From Thermus thermamylovorans (GTDB lineage: Bacteria; Deinococcota; Deinococci; Deinococcales; Thermaceae): a stretch of 60,226 nucleotides of DNA. The stretch spans positions 88,893 to 149,118 of the forward strand of contig NZ_SIJL01000003.1 of the NCBI RefSeq assembly GCF_004307015.1. The letters are read 5' to 3'. The position numbers were made by a program, and so were the translations under genes. Position 1 is the stretch's first letter. Each line of letters opens with the position of its first letter. The notes beneath the pieces were generated by a model that ran no database searches, was not told the origin of the DNA, and saw nothing but the letters and a program-made list of their open reading frames with translations. This document shows positions 49,057 to 60,226 of this stretch, one piece after another.

Positions 49057-50125
49057 CCTCCCGCACCTCCTCGCCGTAGCGGTAGACCCGGGGGAGCCTC
49101 CGGGAGAGGTGCACCACCACCTCGTAGGGGATGGTGCCCCGGGCTTCGGCCCAGGCCAGGAGGCCCGTGGGGCCGAAGTCCGGGGAGAGAACCTCGAAGA
49201 CCGCCTCCAGGGGAAGCGGCCCCGGGAGGAGGACCGTGGTCTGGTCCATGGAGATGCGGCCCGCCAGGGGGAGGAGTTCCCCCCCTGGCCCCCGCACGTG
49301 GCGCACCGCCCCCCGGGGAAGCCCGTCGGCGTAGCCCACGGGCAGGGTGGCGAGCCACTCCCCCCCCCGGGCCACGTACTCCCCCCCGTAGCCCACCCGG
49401 TCCCCGGGCCGCAAGCGCTTCACCAGGGTGGGCCGGGCGAGGAGGCGCAGGATGGGCCTCAGCCCAAAGCCAGGGACGAGGCCGTAGAGGGCCAGGCCCA
49501 CCCGGACGTTTTCCCCCCCGTGGAGGAGGAGGCCGTAGGAGTTCTCCAGGTGGTAAAAGTAGCCCTCCCCTAAAGCCTCCCGCACCCTTTGGAAACGGCG
49601 CCTTTGCACCTCCACGAAGGCGGCGTCCTCCCCCGCGGTGGCCAGGTGGGTGTAGACCCCTTCCACCCGCACCCCCAGGGCCTCCACCGCCCGGAGGGCC
49701 TCCCCCGCCTCCTCCCAGGGGAAACCCACCCGGCGCATCCCCGTATCTACCTTGAGGTGGGCGCGGGGGGTAAGGCCCAGGGCCCGGGCCCTTGCCGCCA
49801 GGGCCCTTGCCGCCTCGAGGGTGGAGAGGCTTGGCACCAGGTTCCAGCGCAGGGCCTCCTCGGCCTCCAGGGGGTGGAGGCTTCCCAGAAGGAGCACCTC
49901 CCCCTCCACCCCGCCCCGCCTTAAGGTTCTCCCCTCCCCCACCGCAGCCACCGCCACCCGCCTGGCCCCCCTTTGGCAGAGGAAGCGGGCCAGGGGCAGG
50001 GCCCCGTGCCCGTAGGCGTCCGCCTTCAGCACGGGGATCACCTCCCCCCGGGCCCGGGCGCGGAGGAGGGCGAGGTTGGCCTCCAAGGCCAGCAGGTCCA
50101 CCTCCACCCAGGCGCGGGCCTCCAC
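49043..50125 (-). CDS. alr: Alanine racemase
   Basis: 360 aa PLP enzyme making D-Ala for peptidoglycan. VLKADAYGHGALPLA with the PLP lysine at residue 34, HLKVDTGMRRVGF, HLENSYGLLLH, RVGLALYGLVP and GRISMDQTTV. GTG 50125 is chosen because TAGCAT lies 7 nt upstream; the open frame continues to 50170 without better support. Confidence 0.94.
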   Translation of the reverse strand: MEARAWVEVDLLALEANLALLRARARGEVIPVLKADAYGHGALPLARFLCQRGARRVAVAAVGEGRTLRRGGVEGEVLLLGSLHPLEAEEALRWNLVPSLSTLEAARALAARARALGLTPRAHLKVDTGMRRVGFPWEEAGEALRAVEALGVRVEGVYTHLATAGEDAAFVEVQRRRFQRVREALGEGYFYHLENSYGLLLHGGENVRVGLALYGLVPGFGLRPILRLLARPTLVKRLRPGDRVGYGGEYVARGGEWLATLPVGYADGLPRGAVRHVRGPGGELLPLAGRISMDQTTVLLPGPLPLEAVFEVLSPDFGPTGLLAWAEARGTIPYEVVVHLSRRLPRVYRYGEEVREVANS

Positions 50126-50132
50126 GGGGGGT

Positions 50133-50138
50133 ATGCTA
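50133..50138 (-). promoter_or_regulatory. -10 box, leaderless promoter of alr
   Basis: TAGCAT, 7 nt before GTG 50125. The rest of the 138-bp gap to priA shows no further feature. Confidence 0.65.
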
Positions 50139-50263
50139 CCCCACCCCCTGGAGGAACGCCGCACCCCCAAGGGGAAGGGCGCCCGCCCGCGGCCCCCATG
50201 CCCGCTTCCCAGGGGCCCCCGCCGCGACCCAGCCGGGGGAGGTGCCCCCCGGGCAGGGCGGCG

Positions 50264-52378
50264 TCAGTCCTCCAGAAGCCCCACGAAGCGGTGGGGGTCG
50301 GGGTCCAGCCGGAACCTGCGGCGGTCCAGGCGGGAAAGGAGCTCCGCCAGGCGCTCCGTGCTGCCCTTGAGGAGGAGGTGGAAGACGTGCTGCCCCTTCA
50401 CCCGGGGGATGGGGGCGGGGGCAGGGCCCAGCACCTCCTCCTCCCCCGCCACCCCCTTCAGGGCCTCCCGCAGGGCGAAGGCGGCCTCGAGGGCCCGCTC
50501 CTCCAGGCGGTGGGCCACCTCCAGCTTCACCATGCGCACCCGGGGCGGGTAGGCCAGGGCCTCCCGGAGGGCCTTTTCCGCCCAGGGGAAGGCCTCCACG
50601 CTTCCCTCCAAAAGGGCCAGGTGGGCGGGGTGGTCGGGGGTGTAGGTCTGGAGGGCCAGGAGGGGCCTGCGGCCGGGCCGGAGCTCCGTGAGGGCCCAGA
50701 GCAGGCGGTGGTAGCGCTCTGCCGCCCGGAAGTCCGCCTCGTAGAGGAAGCCGTCGGCGTAGGGCAGGAGGACCAGGGCCAGCTCGGGCAGGGTGGGCCC
50801 GCGAAGCAGGGCGGTGGTGCCCACCACCACCCCGGGCTTCCCGGCGAGCAGGGGGCCCAGGTCGTCCTTCTCCTCCTTGGTGTAGCGGTAGACGGGTAGG
50901 GCAAGCCGCCTTTTCAACTCTTCCTGAATCCACTCCAAACCCGGCCCCCTGGGCTCCAGGAGGGTGGAGCCGCACCTTGGGCACAGGGGCGGGGGGGGTT
51001 CCCGGTGGCCGCACTGGTGGCAGAGGAGGGCCTTCGCCTCCTTGTGGTAGCGCAAGGGGAGGGCGCAGTCGGGGCAGTTGGGCCGGTAGCCGCAGTCGGC
51101 GCAGAGGAGGAGGGCGCTGTACCCCAGGCGGGGGGAGAGGACCACCGCCTGGCGGCCCTTCTCCTCCACCTGCTTCAGGAGGGCCAGGGCCCGCCCGGTG
51201 AGGGGGTGGCCCCTTTCCCGCCTGAGGTCGACGAGGAGGAGCCGGGGCCTGGGCACGGGAAAGGTGAGGCCGGGCCGCTCCAATACCTCCACCGCGGGCA
51301 CCAGGGAGAGGTAGGTGAGGGGCACGCCGAGGAGCCGGGCCCGCATCTCCGCCAGCGGGGGCACGAAGGCCCGGCTTCCCGAGGGAAGCTTGTAGCTCTC
51401 GCTCCCCTCCTCCACCACCACCAGGGAGCGCGGGGTGAAGGGGAGGAGGAGCCCCCCGTAGGTGGCGAAGACCAGGCCCCTGGGGGCCCGGAAGAGGGCT
51501 TCCCGCTCCTTGGGGGGAAGCCCCCCGTGGTAGGGCCTGGCCCGGGGGAAGTGGCGCAGGAAGCGCTCCAGGAGGCTCACCTCGGGAAAGAGGACCAGGT
51601 GGTCCCCCTCCGCCACCAGGCCCGCCAGGAGGCGGACCCTCTCCAGAAACCTTCCCCCGTTCAGGCGCTCCGGGCGCTCGGGGAGGGGGAGGGGTTCCAC
51701 GGGCTCTCCCGGAGGCGGAGAGGCCAGGGGTTCCCCGTAGCCGACATACCCCTCCTCGAGGAGCCGCCTCACCCGCCCCACCCCCACCCCCGCGGCCCGG
51801 GCCAGGGCCGCCTGGCTTTCCGCCTGGCCCATGGACCGCAAGGCCTGCAGGACCCGGTCCAGGGTGGGGTCAGGGTGGGCCTCCTTGAGGGGGAGGAGAA
51901 CCCGCCGCCCCTCCTTGAAGGCCACCTCCTCCTCCAAGACCCCCGCCTCCCGCAAGGGGTCCAAGAGCCTGGGGTCAAACCCCCTGGCCTCCTGCCAGGC
52001 GGTGAGGGCCTCCAGACCCTTGGGGAGCACCTTCGGATCGGCCCCGGGGTAAAGCCGCACCCGGTGGCGGAGCTCGGGAGAGGGCGGGAGGAAGTCCGCC
52101 AGCACCTGGCCCAGGGGGGCGAAGAGGTAGCGGCTGGCCTCCTCCAGGAAGAGGACCTCCTCCGGGCGCAGGTAAGGGGCCCCGTCCAGGTAGGCCAAGG
52201 CGTGGCGCAGGGCGTGGGAGGGCCTGCCCCCCTCCCCCACCACCACCCCCACCCGCACCTCCCCCCGCCAGGGGACGGCCACCCTGCGGCCCAGGGCCTC
52301 CTGCCCCTCCCCTCCCAGGGGGGGCAGGTAGCTCATGGGGGGAAGGGGCAGGGGCAGGGCCACCTGGAGCACCCGCAT
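50264..52378 (-). CDS. priA: PriA-like primosomal protein with inactivated helicase motifs
   Basis: 704 aa. The N-terminal 3'-DNA-binding part and the zinc module (CADCGYRPNCPDC, CHQCG, CPRCG: eight Cys) are intact, as is the ADGFLYEADFRAAERYHRLL and QTYTPDHPAHLALL framework. Walker A GSGKT is absent (GGRFLERVRLLAGLVAEGDHL instead), the DEEH box reads VEEGSE, and the GRAGR arginine-finger motif reads RPGRR. It cannot be a normal ATP-driven helicase; a DNA-binding loader role is likely. Confidence 0.93.
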   Translation of the reverse strand: MRVLQVALPLPLPPMSYLPPLGGEGQEALGRRVAVPWRGEVRVGVVVGEGGRPSHALRHALAYLDGAPYLRPEEVLFLEEASRYLFAPLGQVLADFLPPSPELRHRVRLYPGADPKVLPKGLEALTAWQEARGFDPRLLDPLREAGVLEEEVAFKEGRRVLLPLKEAHPDPTLDRVLQALRSMGQAESQAALARAAGVGVGRVRRLLEEGYVGYGEPLASPPPGEPVEPLPLPERPERLNGGRFLERVRLLAGLVAEGDHLVLFPEVSLLERFLRHFPRARPYHGGLPPKEREALFRAPRGLVFATYGGLLLPFTPRSLVVVEEGSESYKLPSGSRAFVPPLAEMRARLLGVPLTYLSLVPAVEVLERPGLTFPVPRPRLLLVDLRRERGHPLTGRALALLKQVEEKGRQAVVLSPRLGYSALLLCADCGYRPNCPDCALPLRYHKEAKALLCHQCGHREPPPPLCPRCGSTLLEPRGPGLEWIQEELKRRLALPVYRYTKEEKDDLGPLLAGKPGVVVGTTALLRGPTLPELALVLLPYADGFLYEADFRAAERYHRLLWALTELRPGRRPLLALQTYTPDHPAHLALLEGSVEAFPWAEKALREALAYPPRVRMVKLEVAHRLEERALEAAFALREALKGVAGEEEVLGPAPAPIPRVKGQHVFHLLLKGSTERLAELLSRLDRRRFRLDPDPHRFVGLLED

Positions 52379-52386
52379 GGTAGCCC

Positions 52387-52393
52387 TAGGATA
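52387..52393. promoter_or_regulatory. Shared bidirectional -10 box (priA / MFS gene)
   Basis: TAGGATA. Plus: TAGGAT, 7 nt before ATG 52400. Minus: TATCCT, 9 nt before ATG 52378. Confidence 0.55.
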
Positions 52394-52399
52394 AGGGGG

Positions 52400-53449
52400 A
52401 TGCGCCTGGCGGTGGTCCTCTCTGGGGTGGCCCTCTACAGCGCCCTCTACGCCGTGGTCCCCCTGCTGCCCCTCCTGGAAGCCCTCTTCCTGGCGCCCCC
52501 CGGGGCGGCGGGGCCGGGGATGGGGCTTCCCCTCCTCCTCCTGGTCCTCCTCTCCCCCCTGGTGCCCAAGCTTTCCCTCCCCGCCGGGCTCCTTCTGGGC
52601 GGGGGGCTTGTGCTGGTGGGCCTTGGGGGGGTCCTGGGGGCCTCGAGCCCGAGCCTTTTCCTCTGGACCCTGGCCCGGCTCCTCCAGGGGGTGGGGGCCG
52701 CCCTGGTGCCCGCCCTGGCCATCGCCCTCATCCCCGCCCTCTACCCCGGCAGGGCCCTGGAGATGGCCGGGGTCTACATGGCGGGAAACGTCCTGGGTGG
52801 GGGCCTGGGCCGGGTGCTGGCGGGGCTTCTGGCGGAGGGGGTGGGGGTCCGGGGGGCGCTTTGCCTCCTCTCCCTCCCCGCCCTCCTCCTGGGCCTTTTC
52901 CTCTTCCGGGCCCCCAGGGGGCTTCCCCCTCTGGGCCCGCCCCGGTACGACCTCACCGCCCTCCCCCTCTACGGGGTGGGGGCCATCCTCCTTTTCCTGA
53001 ACCTCTTCCTGGCCAACCTCCTCCCCTACCGCCTCCTGGAGCTGGGCTTCCGCCCGGGGGAGGTGGGCCTGGTCTACCTGGCCTACCTCTTCGGCATCCC
53101 GGGAAGCGCCCTCTCCGGGGCCCTGGCCCGCCGCCTTGGGGCGGTGGCCACCTTCCGCCTGGCCTTCGCCCTCGTCCTCCTGGGCCTTGGGCTCCTCCTC
53201 CTCCCGCCCCCCTTTCTGGTCCTGGGCTTCGCCCTGATGATGGCCGCCCTCTTCACCGCCCAGAGCCTGGCCTCGGGGGCAGCGGGAAGGCGGGGCAGCG
53301 GGGTGAGCGGGGCCTATGTGGCGGCCTTCTACCTGGGGGGCACCCTGGCGGGGCTCCTCTACCCCTTCTTCCTCCAAGGCTTCCCCCTGGCGGTGGGGGT
53401 GGGGATGGGGCTGGCCCTCTTGGCCCTGCTCCTGGCCCCGGTGCGGTGA
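52400..53449 (+). CDS. MFS transporter
   Basis: 349 aa with about ten spans, compact for the family. LARLLQGVGAALVPALAIALIPALYPGRALEMAGVY matches the motif C region of drug/H+ antiporters, and ARRLGAVATFRLAF the second-half loop. Substrate unknown. ATG 52400 has TAGGAT 7 nt upstream. Confidence 0.87.
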   Translation: MRLAVVLSGVALYSALYAVVPLLPLLEALFLAPPGAAGPGMGLPLLLLVLLSPLVPKLSLPAGLLLGGGLVLVGLGGVLGASSPSLFLWTLARLLQGVGAALVPALAIALIPALYPGRALEMAGVYMAGNVLGGGLGRVLAGLLAEGVGVRGALCLLSLPALLLGLFLFRAPRGLPPLGPPRYDLTALPLYGVGAILLFLNLFLANLLPYRLLELGFRPGEVGLVYLAYLFGIPGSALSGALARRLGAVATFRLAFALVLLGLGLLLLPPPFLVLGFALMMAALFTAQSLASGAAGRRGSGVSGAYVAAFYLGGTLAGLLYPFFLQGFPLAVGVGMGLALLALLLAPVR

Positions 53450-53455
53450 GGGGTT

Positions 53456-53461
53456 TAGGAT
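53456..53461 (+). promoter_or_regulatory. -10 box, leaderless promoter of the GlcE-like gene
   Basis: TAGGAT, 6 nt before GTG 53468. Confidence 0.65.
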
Positions 53462-53467
53462 AACCCC

Positions 53468-54127
53468 GTGGAGCTCCACGCCGCCGACCAGTACCTGGTG
53501 GCCCCCGGAAGGGCCGGGCTTCTGGAGGTGCACGAGAGGCTTCAGGGCACCGGGCTTTACCCTCCCTTTCCCCCGGTGGAGCTCCCGGGCGGCGTGGGGG
53601 GGCTCGTGGCCCGGGGGGGCTTTGCCCAGACCTTTTTCTTCCCCGCGGAGGTCCTGGGCCTCACCTTCCGGACCCCCAGGGGCCGGGTGGTGCGGGCCGG
53701 GGGCGTGGTGGTGAAAAACGTCCAGGGGTACGACCTGGTGCGGCCCTTCGTGGGCAGCTTCGGGCTTCTGGGAGAAGCTCTGGAGGTGGTGTTCCGCCTG
53801 CGGCCCGGCCGGGCCTCCGCCTTCCTCAGAAGGCCTTTTTCCGGCGAGTTCCCCGCCCTCTCCCCCGCCCCCCGTTTCCTCTTCGCCCTGGAAGAGGGGG
53901 GCACCTGGTGGCTTTACGCCTTTCACCTCGGCCCCGAGCGGGAGGTGGCCCGCTTCCGGGAGGCCTTCGGCGGCATGGAGGCGCAGCCTCTGGACCTCCG
54001 TCCCCGCTTCCCCCGGGGGATGGGGGTGGGGGAAGGCCCCTTGCGGGACCTGCGCTTCCCCTGGCAGGACGGGGGGAAGGCGCCGGAGGCCCCGGGGCTT
54101 TTCCGCAGGCTGGCCGAGGTCCTCTGA
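53468..54127 (+). CDS. GlcE-like FAD-binding protein lacking the N-terminal PP-loop region
   Basis: 219 aa versus about 350 in GlcE. It aligns from the middle of the FAD_binding_4 fold: [43 protein letters not shown] is the GlcE/GlcD signature. The first 60 or so residues that hold the FAD pyrophosphate are missing, and the gene has its own promoter, so it is not simply a broken 5' end. glcD and glcF are not adjacent. The stop codon is contributed by a palindromic repeat. Confidence 0.8.
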   Translation: MELHAADQYLVAPGRAGLLEVHERLQGTGLYPPFPPVELPGGVGGLVARGGFAQTFFFPAEVLGLTFRTPRGRVVRAGGVVVKNVQGYDLVRPFVGSFGLLGEALEVVFRLRPGRASAFLRRPFSGEFPALSPAPRFLFALEEGGTWWLYAFHLGPEREVARFREAFGGMEAQPLDLRPRFPRGMGVGEGPLRDLRFPWQDGGKAPEAPGLFRRLAEVL

Positions 54128-54150
54128 GCACCCCGTCGCAGCCTGTGCGG
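54124..54150. repeat. Palindromic repeat, copy 3 (partial)
   Basis: 25-nt match to the left end of the 43226 element. Its TGA is the stop of the GlcE-like gene. The remaining 145 nt to pheS contain a 29-codon ORF from ATG 54215 (SD-like GAAGAGGGG) but no terminator. Confidence 0.5.
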
Positions 54151-54294
54151 GCCTGGAAGCCCCCAGGAAGCCTCCCTGGCGGAGGGTGAAGGCCAAAGGT
54201 CCGGCGAAGAGGGGATGAACGCCCCGCAGCAGGCCGCAAGGTGGACCCCGTCAGCCCCACGGGCGGACCCCTTGGCCCTGAGGGGCTTCCGGGA

Positions 54295-54300
54295 TATCCT
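54295..54300 (+). promoter_or_regulatory. -10 box, leaderless promoter of pheST
   Basis: TATCCT, 7 nt before ATG 54308. Confidence 0.7.
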
Positions 54301-54304
54301 CTAG

Positions 54305-57708
<3,404 letters not shown>

Positions 57709-57715
57709 GAGCCCG

Positions 57716-57721
57716 TAAACT
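57716..57721 (+). promoter_or_regulatory. -10 box, leaderless promoter of the CvpA-like gene
   Basis: TAAACT, 6 nt before ATG 57728. Confidence 0.65.
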
Positions 57722-57727
57722 GAGCCC

Positions 57728-58192
57728 ATGCTGACCTGGGTGGACCTCCTGGCCCTCTTCAGCCTGGCCCTGGGGCTCGCCCTGGGGTACCGCGGGGGGC
57801 TCCTCTGGGCCTTCGCCGGGGGCGGGGTGCTGGTCTACGTGGCCCTGGCCCAGCTGGGCCTCGGGGGGCCCGGTTGGGCTTTGGGGCTCGGCCTCCTCCT
57901 GGGGATCCTGGCCAAGAGCCTGCCCCTGCCTCCTCTGCCCCGGGGCCTCGAGGGCCTCCTGGGCAGCCTGGGGGGTCTCCTCCTCGGCCTCTTCCTGGCC
58001 CTGGCCCTCTGGACGGGCTACCCCTGGGAGAGGACGGCAGCGGGAAGCCTGCGCTACCCCTCGGTAAACCTCCCTACCCCGGTCTACCAGGGGGTCAGCC
58101 AGAGCCCTTTCGCCCGGGAGGCCTTCCGCCTGGCCTGGCAGACCCCCTGGCTCCGGAAAGCCCTCGCCCTAGAGGGCCAGGACCCGCGATAG
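57728..58192 (+). CDS. CvpA-like membrane protein
   Basis: 154 aa. Four hydrophobic spans; the opening WVDLLALFSLALGLALGYRGGLLWA resembles CvpA (colicin V production) proteins, and a periplasmic-like tail of about 50 residues follows. Converges with pfkA (24-nt overlap). Function unknown. Confidence 0.75.
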   Translation: MLTWVDLLALFSLALGLALGYRGGLLWAFAGGGVLVYVALAQLGLGGPGWALGLGLLLGILAKSLPLPPLPRGLEGLLGSLGGLLLGLFLALALWTGYPWERTAAGSLRYPSVNLPTPVYQGVSQSPFAREAFRLAWQTPWLRKALALEGQDPR

Positions 58193-59137
58193 GCCGAGAA
58201 GGACCCGGTTGATGTCCTTTTTGCGTTCCACCGCCTCCTTGAGGGGCGTGAAGGCCACCTCTCCCTCCACCTCCCCCACCATGACCCCGCCCGTGCTCCT
58301 GGCCAGGGCCTCCACCGCCGCCGCCCCCAGGCGGCTCGCCAGGATGCGGTCCTTGGCCGTGGGGCTCCCTCCCCGCTGGATGTGCCCCAGGACCGTCACC
58401 CGGGCTTCCACCCGGACGTGCTCCTTTATGGCCGCCAAAAGCCCCGCCGCCCCCCCAGGGTAGGCCCCCTCGGCCACCACCACGATGGAGCTGGTCTTGC
58501 CCCGCCGCTGAGACTCCAGGAGACCCTCGGCGATGGCTTTGGGGTCCAGGGGCTCCTCGGGGACAGCGATGACCTCGGCCCCCCCGGCCAGGCCCACGTC
58601 CAAGGCAATGAAGCCCGAGTCCCGGCCCATGACCTCGATGAAGAAGACCCGCTCGTGGCTGGCAGCGGTGTCGCGGATGCGGTCGATGGCCTCCAGGGCC
58701 GTGTTCACCGCGGTGTCAAAGCCGATGGTGTAGTCGGTGCCGTAGAGGTCGTTGTCGATGGTGCCCGGCACCCCCACCACGGGCACCCCCTGCTCCTCCG
58801 TAAGGCGCATGGCCCCGCGGAAGGTGCCGTCCCCCCCGATGGCCACCAGCCCTCCGATCCCCGCGGCCTTGAGCCTGGCCGCCGCCTTGGCCCGTCCCTC
58901 CTCCGTGAGGAACTCCTGGCTCCGGGCGGTGAGGAGGATGGTCCCCCCCCGCTGCAGGATGTTGGCCACATCCCGCACCCCTAGGGGCACCATCTCCCCC
59001 AGGATCATGCCGGCGTAGCCTCGGCGGATGCCGATGACCTCTAGCCCCAAGGCGTGGGCCTGACGCACCACCGCCCTTATGGCCGCGTTCATGCCCGGCG
59101 CGTCGCCGCCGCTGGTGAAGACTCCTATGCGCTTCAT
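58169..59137 (-). CDS. pfkA: 6-phosphofructokinase
   Basis: 322 aa ATP-dependent PFK. FTSGGDAPGMNAAIRAVVR, AIGGDGTFRGA, GVPGTIDNDLYGTDYTIGFDTAVNTALEAID (catalytic Asp), VMGRDSGFIAL and LGHIQRGGSPTAKDR. Length equals the T. thermophilus enzyme. ATG 59137 overlaps the rsmI stop and follows GGAGG. Confidence 0.97.
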   Translation of the reverse strand: MKRIGVFTSGGDAPGMNAAIRAVVRQAHALGLEVIGIRRGYAGMILGEMVPLGVRDVANILQRGGTILLTARSQEFLTEEGRAKAAARLKAAGIGGLVAIGGDGTFRGAMRLTEEQGVPVVGVPGTIDNDLYGTDYTIGFDTAVNTALEAIDRIRDTAASHERVFFIEVMGRDSGFIALDVGLAGGAEVIAVPEEPLDPKAIAEGLLESQRRGKTSSIVVVAEGAYPGGAAGLLAAIKEHVRVEARVTVLGHIQRGGSPTAKDRILASRLGAAAVEALARSTGGVMVGEVEGEVAFTPLKEAVERKKDINRVLLGLSRVLAL

Positions 59138-59922
59138 TCCTCCTCCAAAGCGAGCCGGTAGGCCTCGTTCCGGGGCACCCCTCGCGCCACCAGGGCCCGG
59201 AAGAGGGCCTTGCCGGCAAGGCCCTGGGCCCTGAGCCCGGCCAGGAGCCCCTCCACCTCCGGGGGCGGGGCCTCCTTGGGCCCGAGGACCAGCACGAACT
59301 CTCCCCGGGGCTCGGCAAAGCGCTCCCAAGCCTCCTTGAGGCTTCCCCGGAAGACCTCCTCGTGCACCTTGCTGATCTCCCGGGCCACGGCCACGGGGTG
59401 GGCGGGGCCGTAGACCCCTATGAGGTCCTCCAGGGTCTTGCGCAGGCGGTGGGGGCTTTCGTAGAGCACCGCGGTCCTCCCTTCCCGGGCCAGGGCCAGG
59501 AGGCGCCTCTGCCGTTCCCCCCCGGCCTTGGGCAAAAAGCCCTCAAAGGTGAAGCGGTGGGTAGGCAGGCCCGAGGCCACCAGGGCGGGGATGAGGGCGG
59601 TGGGACCAGGAAGCGCTTCCACCCGCCAGCCCCATTCTAAGGCCAGGCGCACCAGCTCTGCCCCCGGGTCGGAGATCCCCGGGGTGCCGGCGTCGGTGGC
59701 GTAGGCCACGTAGGCGTAAGGGGAGAGGAGCTCCCGGGCCTGCCCCACCGTGTGCCCGTCCAGGCGCAGGGTGGGGGTGGGGATGCCGTAGTGGCGGAGG
59801 AGAAAGCCTGTACGCCGCGTGTCCTCGCAGGCCACCACCTCCGCCTCCCTGAGGGTCCGGAGGGCCCTCAGGGTGATGTCCTCCAGGTTGCCGATGGGGG
59901 TGGGCACCAGGACCAGGCGCAC
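59134..59922 (-). CDS. rsmI: 16S rRNA (cytidine(1402)-2'-O)-methyltransferase
   Basis: 262 aa SAM-dependent tetrapyrrole-methylase-fold enzyme. LVPTPIGNLEDITLRALRTL, VACEDTRRTGFLLRHYGI, YATDAGTPGISDPGAELVRLA, and VLYESPHRLRKTLEDL are typical. GTG 59922 follows the upstream stop by one base, so the minus-strand operon continues from the window edge. Confidence 0.95.
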   Translation of the reverse strand: MRLVLVPTPIGNLEDITLRALRTLREAEVVACEDTRRTGFLLRHYGIPTPTLRLDGHTVGQARELLSPYAYVAYATDAGTPGISDPGAELVRLALEWGWRVEALPGPTALIPALVASGLPTHRFTFEGFLPKAGGERQRRLLALAREGRTAVLYESPHRLRKTLEDLIGVYGPAHPVAVAREISKVHEEVFRGSLKEAWERFAEPRGEFVLVLGPKEAPPPEVEGLLAGLRAQGLAGKALFRALVARGVPRNEAYRLALEEE

Positions 59923-59923
59923 G

Positions 59924-60226
59924 TCAGAGGAGGGGCCGGAGAAGCTCCCGCACCTCGCGGAAGGGGAACTCGTAGACCGAGCCCGAGGGCAGGGTAAACT
60001 CCAAAAGGTCCCGCGCTCCGGGGAAGAAAATGCGCCTCAGGACCATGGGGCCCTGGTCGGTCTCCACGTGCACGGTCACGTAGTCGGGTTCCTGGTTGGG
60101 CTCATCCTCCGCCTCCTTGGGGGGCTCCTCCCCTACCCCCTCCTCCAGGCGGCGCAGGGCCTCCAGCAACTCCACCCGCAAGGCCCGCACCTCTTCCCCC
60201 AGGGCGCCCTCGGAAAAGGCTAAGGC
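59924..60226 (-). CDS. Hypothetical protein (5' end may lie outside the window)
   Basis: The frame is open to the window edge; GTG 60190 (88 aa) is a possible start, but the 12 upstream codons (ALAFSEGALGEE) also look coding. Acidic central segment (EEPPKEAEDEPNQEPDY) followed by a beta-rich half (VTVHVETDQGPMVLRRIFF, LEFTLPSGSVYEFPFREV). No family recognised. First visible gene of the rsmI-pfkA unit. Confidence 0.7.
   Translation of the reverse strand, partial: ALAFSEGALGEEVRALRVELLEALRRLEEGVGEEPPKEAEDEPNQEPDYVTVHVETDQGPMVLRRIFFPGARDLLEFTLPSGSVYEFPFREVRELLRPLL

Noticed and set aside
50264-54196. 1310-codon minus-strand open frame
   Set aside because: Only the last 704 codons encode PriA; the rest is antisense to the MFS and GlcE-like genes.
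54215-54304. pheST leader-peptide attenuator
   Set aside because: No terminator, only one Phe codon, and a leaderless promoter immediately before pheS.

Overview
This 60 kb window is chromosomal DNA of a Thermus species (Deinococcus-Thermus). The evidence is the extreme GC and third-position GC bias, very tight gene packing with ATGA/GTGA overlaps, and proteins that read as close but not identical homologues of T. thermophilus HolB, AspC, PheS, LeuRS, L28 and PFK. No gap between genes exceeds about 210 bases. There is no rRNA, CRISPR array, prophage or replication origin; there is one tRNA (Arg, anticodon ACG).

Layout. 1-4.75 kb: a surface-polysaccharide locus with a PelF-like GT4 glycosyltransferase, a polytopic membrane protein and two GH114/TM1410-type proteins, one of them a lipoprotein. 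4.8-7.1 kb: ricT-holB-phosphodiesterase operon. 7.1-10.6 kb: poorly characterised Thermus genes and an MFS transporter. 10.6-12 kb: an orphan AbrB antitoxin, a glutaredoxin-like protein and a VapBC pair, leading into fabI. 12.8-14.3 kb: an mhqO/mhqD-like quinone-detoxification pair. 14.4-20.7 kb: ispG-tgt, a PerM-family transporter, an M23 protein, rpmB, lspA, aspC. 20.7-27.4 kb: an MNT/HEPN pair, a lipid kinase, a degenerate histidine phosphatase, a GNAT protein, an HDAC-family deacylase, trmL and an AlbA_2/HATPase regulator. 27.5-31.1 kb: amtB-glnK behind an operator-rich AT-rich region, then hrcA and a fused moaD-moaE. 31.2-35.5 kb: a second MNT/HEPN pair, Uma2, rlmN, acyl-CoA dehydrogenase and a Clp1/Grc3-type kinase. 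35.5-41.4 kb (minus strand): proB-proA-brkB, then leuS behind its own attenuator. 42-50 kb: tRNA-Arg, PduO-type cobalamin adenosyltransferase, a MITE-like repeat, a CPBP protease, rapZ-yvcK, a TnpB-related gene and alr. 50-60 kb: priA, an MFS transporter, a GlcE-like fragment, pheS-pheT, a CvpA-like protein and pfkA-rsmI.

Regulation. Thirty-four starts carry a TANNNT -10 hexamer exactly 6 or 7 nt upstream of the start codon, the signature of leaderless transcripts. This rule fixes several starts (GTG 9436, ATG 9392, GTG 27408, GTG 31884, GTG 50125) and exposes an 8-codon leader peptide in front of leuS. In some divergent pairs one 7-bp box reads as a -10 in both directions.

Most notable items: the leuS leader-peptide attenuator (stall codon CTA, mutually exclusive hairpins, canonical terminator); a histidine-phosphatase-fold protein lacking both catalytic histidines; a PriA with its helicase motifs erased; a TnpB relative without a zinc ribbon or a clear start codon; and a palindromic repeat family whose left edge supplies the stop codon of the preceding gene.
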